DNA of 64,000 nucleotides from CAVSVP01 sp963731125. GTDB lineage: Bacteria; Pseudomonadota; Gammaproteobacteria; Competibacterales; Competibacteraceae. Made by a program: the position numbers and the translations under genes. The notes under the pieces were generated by a model. It made no database searches, was not told where the DNA came from, and saw only the letters and a program-made list of their open reading frames with translations. Of the stretch, positions 57,951 to 64,000 are shown one piece after another. The stretch is taken from assembly GCA_963731125.1 (NCBI GenBank), contig CAVSVP010000006.1:62001-126000 (forward strand), given 5' to 3'. Each line of letters opens with the position of its first letter. The first letter of the stretch is position 1.

Positions 57951-58961
57951 TTAACGGGCGTGACGGATACGCGGATTGATCAAACCGTACAGTAGATCTA
58001 CAATAAGGTTAACCACCATAACAATACTGGCCACTAGCAGAATACCGCCCTGCACCGAAGGATAGTCACGACGTTGAATGGAATCGATCAGCCACTTACC
58101 GATGCCGGGCCAGGAGAAAATAGTTTCGGTTAAAATGGCACCGGCCAGCAGGACCCCCACCTGCAATCCGATCACCGTAACCACCGGAATCAGCGCATTG
58201 CGCAGAGCATGAATAGCGATGATTCGCAATGGTGACAAACCCTTGGATCGGGCGACCCGAATATAGTCTTCCCGGATCACTTCCATCATCGCAGAGCGGG
58301 TCATCCGGGCGATAACCGCCAGCGGTATGGTGCCCAGCACGATGGCCGGCAGGATCAAATGTTGGAGCGCCGAGACAAAGGCTTCGGTGTCATCGGCCAG
58401 CAAGGTATCAATCAGCATAAACCCGGTCACCGGCTCTACCCAGTACAGCACCGAAATACGCCCGGATACCGGCGTCCAGCCCAAGTTTACCGAAAACACC
58501 AGAATCAGCAACAACCCCCACCAGAAAATCGGCATGGAATAGCCGGTTAACGAGATTCCCATTACCGTGTGGTCAAACACGGAACCACGCTTAACAGCAG
58601 CCAGAATGCCGGCCGGCAGCCCGATAATGACGGCAAATAACATCGCCGCAACAGAGAGTTCGAGGGTGGCGGGAAATAGCGTAAAAAACTCTTCCAGCAC
58701 CGGTTCACGAGTAACCAGAGAACTTCCCAAGTCTCCCTGAAAGACATTGAAAATATAGACTAAATACTGTTGCCATAGCGGCTTGTCGAGACCCATATCT
58801 GCCATCAACTGGGCATGACGCTGGGGATCGATACCGCGTTCTCCCACCATCAACTCGATAGGATCGCCCGGTATCAAGTGAATCAGCGCAAAGGCGATAA
58901 GGGTAACGCCCAAAAATGTTGGGATCAGCAATCCCAGCCGATTAACGATAAGCGCAAACAT
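57951..58961 (-). CDS. dppB: dipeptide ABC transporter permease DppB
   Basis: 336 aa. Signature N-terminus FLGVTLIAFALIHLIPGDPIE, and the EAA-loop region YIRVARSKGLSPLRIIAIHALRNALIPV (in part). Six TM helices; the periplasmic loop is large as in DppB. The gap to dppA is about 120 bases. Confidence 0.93.
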   Translation of the reverse strand: MFALIVNRLGLLIPTFLGVTLIAFALIHLIPGDPIELMVGERGIDPQRHAQLMADMGLDKPLWQQYLVYIFNVFQGDLGSSLVTREPVLEEFFTLFPATLELSVAAMLFAVIIGLPAGILAAVKRGSVFDHTVMGISLTGYSMPIFWWGLLLILVFSVNLGWTPVSGRISVLYWVEPVTGFMLIDTLLADDTEAFVSALQHLILPAIVLGTIPLAVIARMTRSAMMEVIREDYIRVARSKGLSPLRIIAIHALRNALIPVVTVIGLQVGVLLAGAILTETIFSWPGIGKWLIDSIQRRDYPSVQGGILLVASIVMVVNLIVDLLYGLINPRIRHAR

Positions 58962-59083
58962 CGCGGTGCCACCCAGGTTAACTATGAATAACGGGGGTAT
59001 AGAATCCCCCCGCTTGGTGTGCTCTTTAGAAACCGAAGGCTATTTTCCCGTTTTCGGGAAAGCCATGCTCGGTCTCTGTCACC

Positions 59084-60721
59084 TTATTGCGGACTTGGAT
59101 TCAAGGGAGTCGGATTCGGAGGACCCAGATCGACGCCGTAAAATATGTTACCGCCGAAGGGGTCGATCCGAAAGTCCTTGACCTCTTTACGCACCGGCTC
59201 GAAAGTCACGGAATGGGCGATGGTTACCCAAGGCGCTTCTTCCTTAAAAATCATCTGCGCCTCTTCATAGAGTTTAGCGCGCTCCGCTTGGTCGCTGGCC
59301 CGTTTGGCTTTCTGAATCAGTTCCTCATAAGGTTGATAGCACCAGCGGGCCCGGTTGGCGCCACCTACCGCATCACAACCCAGCAACACCGCCAGAAAAT
59401 TGTCGGGATCGCCGTTATCCCCGGTCCAGCCTAATAACGCCGTCTGATGGTCGCCGTCTTTGGTGCGCTTTAAATATTCTCCCCATTCATAAGACACAAT
59501 CTTAGCAATCACGCCGATTTTAGCCCAATCCGCCTGAATGATCTCCGCCATGCGGCGGGCATTGGGATTGTAGGGACGTTGCACCGGCATGGCCCAGAGA
59601 TCCGTTTCAAAACCTTCTGGATAACCTGCTTCCGCCAGCATTTGCTTCGCCTTTTCCGGATCATAAGGATAATCCTTGACCGCCTCGTTATAGGACCAGA
59701 GCGTAGGCGGGATCGGATTTTTAGCGATTCTGCCCGCACCCTGAAAGACCGCGTCGATAATGGCTTGTTTATTAATGGCCATGTTGAGCGCCTGGCGGAC
59801 CCGTTTATTATCGAAGGGTTTGTTTTCGGTATTAAAGGCGAGATAACCGACATTGAGGCCCTCCTTATCCAGCAGACTAATGGCATCATCCCTGCGCATG
59901 GCGTCCAGATCGGCTGGATTGGGATAAGGCATCACATGGCATTCACCGGCCTTGAGCTTTGCATAACGCACCGAGGCATCCGGAGTAATGGAAAAGACTA
60001 GGTTAGCAATAGCCGCCTCGCCTGCCCAGTAGTCGGGGTGTGCCTGGTAACGGATTACCGCGTCTTTTTGATAAGCCACCCGTTGAAAAGGGCCGGTACC
60101 GACCGGGACGAGATTCATCTGTTCCGGTTTGCCTTCAGCCAGCAGCTGTTCCCCGTATTCGGCGGACAAAATAGAGGCAAAATCCATGGCCATATCAGCG
60201 AGAAATGGTGCCTCAGGCCGCTTCAGCGTAAACCGCACGGTATAATCATCCAGTTTCTCGATAGTTTCGATCAACTCCGGCATACCCATGGCATTAAAGT
60301 ATTCATAAGTGCCGCCGGAGACATTGTGATAGGGATGCTGGGAATCCCATTGCCGTTGAAAAGAAAAAAGAACATCGTCGGCATTAAAATCGCGGCTCGG
60401 TTTAAAACCTTTGAGGGTGTGAAATTTGACGCCTTTGCGCAAATAGAACGTGTATTGCAGACCGTCATCCGAGATTTCCCAGCGTTCGGCCAATCCCGGC
60501 ACAATCTTGGTAGTACCGCGTTCGAACTCAACCAGACGGTCGTAAACTTGACGGGAACTGGCGTCGAAGGTGGTCCCTGCGGTATAGAGCTGGGGATTAA
60601 AACCTTCGGGACTGCCTTCCGAACAAAATACCAGGGTTTTTTTCTCCGCAAACGCAGGGCCGGCGCATAAAGCGGCCAACGTTACACCCACGATCGTTTG
60701 CTTTAGATGCCTTGTGCTCAT
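59084..60721 (-). CDS. dppA: dipeptide-binding protein DppA
   Basis: 545 aa from ATG 60721 (AGGAG upstream; the extended frame to 60790 is not needed). Signal peptide (TIVGVTLAALCAGPAFA). Very close to enterobacterial DppA: LVFCSEGSPEGFNPQLYTAGTT, PGLAERWEISDDG, MPYPNPADLDAM, IPPTLWSYN, WTGDNGDPDNF. It delivers dipeptides to DppBCDF. The C-terminal end (GPPNPTPLNPSPQ) is proline-rich and unlike the family; probably read-through into flanking repeat sequence. Confidence 0.94.
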   Translation of the reverse strand: MSTRHLKQTIVGVTLAALCAGPAFAEKKTLVFCSEGSPEGFNPQLYTAGTTFDASSRQVYDRLVEFERGTTKIVPGLAERWEISDDGLQYTFYLRKGVKFHTLKGFKPSRDFNADDVLFSFQRQWDSQHPYHNVSGGTYEYFNAMGMPELIETIEKLDDYTVRFTLKRPEAPFLADMAMDFASILSAEYGEQLLAEGKPEQMNLVPVGTGPFQRVAYQKDAVIRYQAHPDYWAGEAAIANLVFSITPDASVRYAKLKAGECHVMPYPNPADLDAMRRDDAISLLDKEGLNVGYLAFNTENKPFDNKRVRQALNMAINKQAIIDAVFQGAGRIAKNPIPPTLWSYNEAVKDYPYDPEKAKQMLAEAGYPEGFETDLWAMPVQRPYNPNARRMAEIIQADWAKIGVIAKIVSYEWGEYLKRTKDGDHQTALLGWTGDNGDPDNFLAVLLGCDAVGGANRARWCYQPYEELIQKAKRASDQAERAKLYEEAQMIFKEEAPWVTIAHSVTFEPVRKEVKDFRIDPFGGNIFYGVDLGPPNPTPLNPSPQ

Positions 60722-60936
60722 CTCTTCTCCTACTCCGGATGTATATTTGTCGTAAAACATTGCTTTTTTTAGGCAATTCAAAGATTGCAAAAAATTAAAA
60801 TAGGGCTCGGATATACGCTGTTTGAGTCCTAATTATTGTGTTTGTGTTAGTTACAATAGACTAAAACAAGCCTATTTACACAGACCCGACATGATAGAGT
60901 TATCCTTAATGTCTTAAACTCATCAACCATTGCGCC
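60722..60936. promoter_or_regulatory. divergent promoter region of dppA and amidohydrolase gene
   Basis: AT-rich, gene-free interval of about 215 bases between divergent genes. No specific operator was recognised. Confidence 0.35.
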
Positions 60937-61758
60937 ATGACTGATACCACGTCCCGATTGCATCTTAGCCCCTTATCCCCCTTACTCAGTCCTGAAGATC
61001 CGCCGTCTTTCCAGTTGCTTAACCCAGACGGTAAGGCACCGATCATTTTGGTTTGCGATCATGCCAGCAACGCCGTTCCTCAGAGTATGCACAATCTCGG
61101 TCTGGATGCTAAAGAACTCACCCGCCATATCGCCTGGGACATCGGGGCGGCAGAAGTTACCCGCCGGTTAGCGACACGCCTTGACGCCCCGGCAGTACTG
61201 GCCGGTTACTCGCGGTTGGTGATTGACTGCAATCGCCCTCCCGGGGATCCTACTTCGATCCCCGCCATCAGCGATGGCACTGTGATCCCCGGTAACCATA
61301 AGGTAAGCGATGCCGAGGCTGAGCTACGCCTAGAAACTTTTTTCTGGCCCTACCATCACGCTATTACCAATACGCTTGCCCATATCTGGCGCCACGGTCT
61401 GGCGCCCGCCCTGATTGCCATCCATAGTTTTACACCTCAGCTGCAGGGTAATTCACCCCGACCATGGCACGTTGGTATCCTGTGGAATCGCGATGGGCGT
61501 CTCGTCATGCCTATTCTGGAACAATTGCGCAACTGCCCCGATCTCTGCGTAGGCGATAATTTGCCCTACTCCGGGCGCGAGGTGGGTTTTACCATGGAAA
61601 CCCACGCCGGTGCCGCCGGTCTGCCTCATGTAGAGTTTGAAATCCGTCAGGATTTACTGGCCGATGAGGGCGGCTGGGATCGTTGGGCGACTATCGCCGG
61701 CGATGTCTTGGAGCAGGTATTGACAAATAAGACAATCCACAGCGTGGTCCATTTTTAG
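60937..61758 (+). CDS. N-formylglutamate amidohydrolase family protein
   Basis: 273 aa. VCDHASNAVP and WDIGAAEVTRRLA, then SFTP and the terminal HVGILWNRDGR, METHAGAAGL patterns fit the N-formylglutamate amidohydrolase fold. Reaction: releases formate from N-formylglutamate, or a related deacylation. It precedes a carboxylate-amine ligase by 39 bases; the two genes recur together in many genomes, so their pathway is probably shared. Confidence 0.88.
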   Translation: MTDTTSRLHLSPLSPLLSPEDPPSFQLLNPDGKAPIILVCDHASNAVPQSMHNLGLDAKELTRHIAWDIGAAEVTRRLATRLDAPAVLAGYSRLVIDCNRPPGDPTSIPAISDGTVIPGNHKVSDAEAELRLETFFWPYHHAITNTLAHIWRHGLAPALIAIHSFTPQLQGNSPRPWHVGILWNRDGRLVMPILEQLRNCPDLCVGDNLPYSGREVGFTMETHAGAAGLPHVEFEIRQDLLADEGGWDRWATIAGDVLEQVLTNKTIHSVVHF

Positions 61759-61797
61759 CTGGTTTTATAGGCAATTCCAAGCAGGAGGAATGCAACG

Positions 61798-62946
61798 ATG
61801 ACATTTTCCATAGGCCGCGCTGAACCCAGTTTCACCCTCGGCATAGAGGAGGAATATCTACTGGTCTCCAGAGACACCCGTGACCTCATTGCCGAACAAC
61901 CTCCTGAACTCATGGCGGAATGCGAACGCAATTTGCAGAAGCAGGTCAGTCCCGAGTTCCTACGTTCACAAATCGAGATCGGCACCCGTGTACACGAAAC
62001 CCTGGCCGAGGTGGGCGCCGACTTGCGCCATCTCCGCACGACGGTGGCACAGGCAGCCAGCCGCTATGGTCTTGCTCCCATCGCGGCCTCTACACATCCC
62101 TTTGCCCGCTGGAGCAGCCAGCGACATACGGACAAAGAGCGCTATGCCATTCTCGCGCAAGATCTACAAGGCGTGGTACGCCGGCTGCTGATTTGCGGCA
62201 TGCATGTTCATGTGGGTATTGAAGACAATCAACTGCGCATCGATTTAATGAACCAGATCGCTTACTTTCTGCCCCACCTACTGGCCTTAAGCACTTCCTC
62301 GCCATTTTGGGCAGGAGAGGATTTGGGTCTGAAATCCTACCGCCTCTGCGTTTTCAACGAACTACCACGCACGGGCTTGCCGGAATCTTTCGCGTCTTAT
62401 GAAGAATATGAACGCCATATCAATATTTTAGTGGATGCCGGTCTGATCGAAGACACCACCAAGATCTGGTGGGACGTCCGCCCCTCGGCCCGCTATCCAA
62501 CACTGGAAATGCGTATTGCGGATGTCTGCACGCGGGTGGATGATGCGCTCAGCATCGCCGCTCTTTACCGCTGCTTGTTGCGAATGCTCTATCGCCTGCG
62601 GCGCAATAATCAACGCTGGCGCATCTACGCGTCCATGTTGATTAACGAAAACCGCTGGCGTGCCCAACGCTACGGGTTTGATGAAGGATTGGTAGACTTC
62701 GGCAAAGGCTGTATTGTACCCTATCCCAGCCTTCTGGAGGAAATGATTGAATTGACCCGTGAGGATGCTGCTTATTTCGGTTGCGAAGCAGAGATCGCTC
62801 ATGCGCGCGAAATTCTCAACCGAGGCAGTAGCGCACATCGGCAATTGTGGGCATTTCAGAAAGCCCGAGCCGCAGGCGCCAGCCGTGAGGAAGCGCTTAA
62901 GTCCGTGGTGGATTTGCTGATCGCGGAAACGGTGCAAGACCTGTAA
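61798..62946 (+). CDS. carboxylate-amine ligase / YbdK-like glutamate-cysteine ligase family 2
   Basis: 382 aa. AGGAGG before ATG. Family motifs: LGIEEEYLLV, PEFLRSQIEIGT, CGMHVHVGIEDN (metal/ATP site), SSPFWAGEDLGLKSYR, RPSARYPTLEMRIADVC. Joins a carboxylate to an amine with ATP, substrate not known. Confidence 0.9.
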   Translation: MTFSIGRAEPSFTLGIEEEYLLVSRDTRDLIAEQPPELMAECERNLQKQVSPEFLRSQIEIGTRVHETLAEVGADLRHLRTTVAQAASRYGLAPIAASTHPFARWSSQRHTDKERYAILAQDLQGVVRRLLICGMHVHVGIEDNQLRIDLMNQIAYFLPHLLALSTSSPFWAGEDLGLKSYRLCVFNELPRTGLPESFASYEEYERHINILVDAGLIEDTTKIWWDVRPSARYPTLEMRIADVCTRVDDALSIAALYRCLLRMLYRLRRNNQRWRIYASMLINENRWRAQRYGFDEGLVDFGKGCIVPYPSLLEEMIELTREDAAYFGCEAEIAHAREILNRGSSAHRQLWAFQKARAAGASREEALKSVVDLLIAETVQDL

Positions 62947-63102
62947 TCCCTCTTTCGCCCCACCGGGCATAGCGCCGGATTAGGCAATCCGATGTTGAAC
63001 TGGACTTGACGAATTGCCTATCTCCAGACAACCTACGTCAGCCATCACAGGAACAACAACTACATGTACAGAAGCATTGTTTCACTGTATTAGCCCCAGC
63101 CT

Positions 63103-64000
63103 ATGTCAACATCCATGCTGCCATCCATCGCCGCTACGGCGGCGATTCCCAGTTATCGCTTTCCCCGCTCCCTGCTTATCTTGCTGTCTTTCGTACTCTT
63201 TATTATCGGCGGAATCGGTTTTGCCTATTATTTGGAAAATCAACGCATTGTTGAGATGTCCGCGCGCGAGCGAATCAGCACTATCGCGGACCTGAAAGCG
63301 CAAGAAATTTCCCGTTGGCTGATGGAGCGCAAACAAGATGCCGATACTCTCTATTTCAGCCGCCTGGACACTACCCTGCAGACCTTTCTAACGAATCCGA
63401 CTACACCGGGCTTGCGGGAGAAGACCTTTAACCGACTGGTGTCCCTGGCCAGAAATTCCGGGTATCAAGCCATTGCGCTGCTGGATAGCGACGGCCGGGT
63501 AGTTTTATCGCTGCCTTCCGCCGATCTGTATTCTCCAGCCATGTCTCTAGAAAGCCAAACGATGGATTTTATCCAACAGGCTCTCGGCACCCGGCAAGTG
63601 GTATTCTCCGGCCTGTATGGGGAGGGCACGCTGCGTCTTGACTTCATCGTACCGTTACTCACAGATCGCGGACGCGAGGCCCCCCCGGTAGGAGCACTCA
63701 TTCTTAGGCTGGATCCTGAAACTACGCTATTTCCGTTGATTCAGAGCTGGCCTACACCGCATCCCATGGCGGATATTTTGATGGCCAACCGGGAAGATAA
63801 TCGGGTTTTATTCCTCAGTGAGTGGGAGGATCGCCCCAGTGCCCCGCTGGCCGTGGGTCTTCCTTTGACGAACACAGCTCCCTTTACTCTAGACCAGAAA
63901 CTGTCGGACGGCGCTGCCGGCAAGGAAGTCGAAGGCACGGATTATCGCGGCTTGGAAGTAGTGGCGGCAATCCGCGATATTCCAGACTCTCAGTGGTATC
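63103..64000 (+). CDS. membrane sensor with dCache-like periplasmic domain (3' truncated)
   Basis: Open frame from ATG 63103 to the window edge (299 codons). TM helix near residues 25-45 (SLLILLSFVLFIIGGIGFAYY), then a periplasmic sensory domain with paired PAS-like folds (IALLDSDGRVVLSLP; VGALILRLDPET; the final GKEVEGTDYRGLEVVAAIRDI, in part). The output module (kinase, GGDEF or chemoreceptor) lies outside the window. Confidence 0.8.
   Translation, partial: MSTSMLPSIAATAAIPSYRFPRSLLILLSFVLFIIGGIGFAYYLENQRIVEMSARERISTIADLKAQEISRWLMERKQDADTLYFSRLDTTLQTFLTNPTTPGLREKTFNRLVSLARNSGYQAIALLDSDGRVVLSLPSADLYSPAMSLESQTMDFIQQALGTRQVVFSGLYGEGTLRLDFIVPLLTDRGREAPPVGALILRLDPETTLFPLIQSWPTPHPMADILMANREDNRVLFLSEWEDRPSAPLAVGLPLTNTAPFTLDQKLSDGAAGKEVEGTDYRGLEVVAAIRDIPDSQWY

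Overview
The window looks like a chromosomal piece of a Gram-negative bacterium, most likely a gammaproteobacterium; the order is not resolved. Pointers are a full dipeptide ABC transporter whose DppA strongly resembles the enterobacterial protein, PqiA/PqiB, NnrS, SirB2, BrnB/YihY and c-di-GMP enzymes, plus exosortase-A-associated genes and a stem-loop element that reminds me of methanotroph-type gammaproteobacteria (weak, from memory). Base composition is moderately GC-rich, except for AT-rich stretches around the CRISPR leader and a sulfotransferase gene. No rRNA, tRNA, transposase or phage structural gene was seen. The first gene (zinc metallopeptidase) is cut at its 5' end and the last (membrane sensor) at its 3' end.

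Left part (1-20 kb): a likely four-gene operon (EEP-family hydrolase, an unknown 428-aa protein, MscS channel, TrkA-C protein), a DUF4112 protein, a class II photolyase divergent from a pabA-pabB fusion followed by pabC, an EAL phosphodiesterase, a BrkB/YihY protein, an envelope-stress-like operon (amphipathic ladder protein, holin-like membrane protein, DUF3618 protein with 11-residue repeats), a small glutaredoxin, and an exosortase-A-type acyl-CoA ligase/decarboxylase pair. A BrnT/BrnA toxin-antitoxin pair and a DUF4124 protein lead into the CRISPR region.

Centre (21.1-37.4 kb): a complete type III-A CRISPR-Cas locus. Order is cas6, a 22-codon ORF, csx16, a Card1/Can2-type CARF nuclease, a leader, a 41-repeat array (37-bp repeat), a divergent 78-aa two-TM protein, then cas2-cas1-cas1'-cas2', a CARF protein of the NE0113 family, cas10, csm2, csm3, csm4, csm5 and a rho-independent terminator. 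Four points stand out. The adaptation module is doubled, and the second Cas1 lacks the normal catalytic residues. A palindrome with core GCAAGCTTGC sits in front of each of the four cas transcription units. The two leader-proximal spacers are only 21 and 23 nt, against 30-39 nt elsewhere. Cas10 has QD in place of the HD dyad but keeps GGDD, which suggests a system leaning on cyclic oligoadenylate signalling (Card1, Csx16, NE0113 protein) more than on Cas10 DNase activity.

Right part (37.5-64 kb): NnrS and a SirB2-like protein; a very large pseudokinase-like membrane protein with a C-terminal sulfatase-modifying-factor-like domain; a GST; a DUF1611/M20 peptidase/flavin reductase operon; a sulfotransferase; a signalling operon (orphan ABC substrate-binding protein, histidine kinase, response regulator, REC-GGDEF-EAL protein) running into pqiA-pqiB; the dppABCDF operon on the minus strand; an N-formylglutamate amidohydrolase and carboxylate-amine ligase pair; and the start of a dCache-type sensor.

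All family assignments are from reading the translated sequence; no database search was run.
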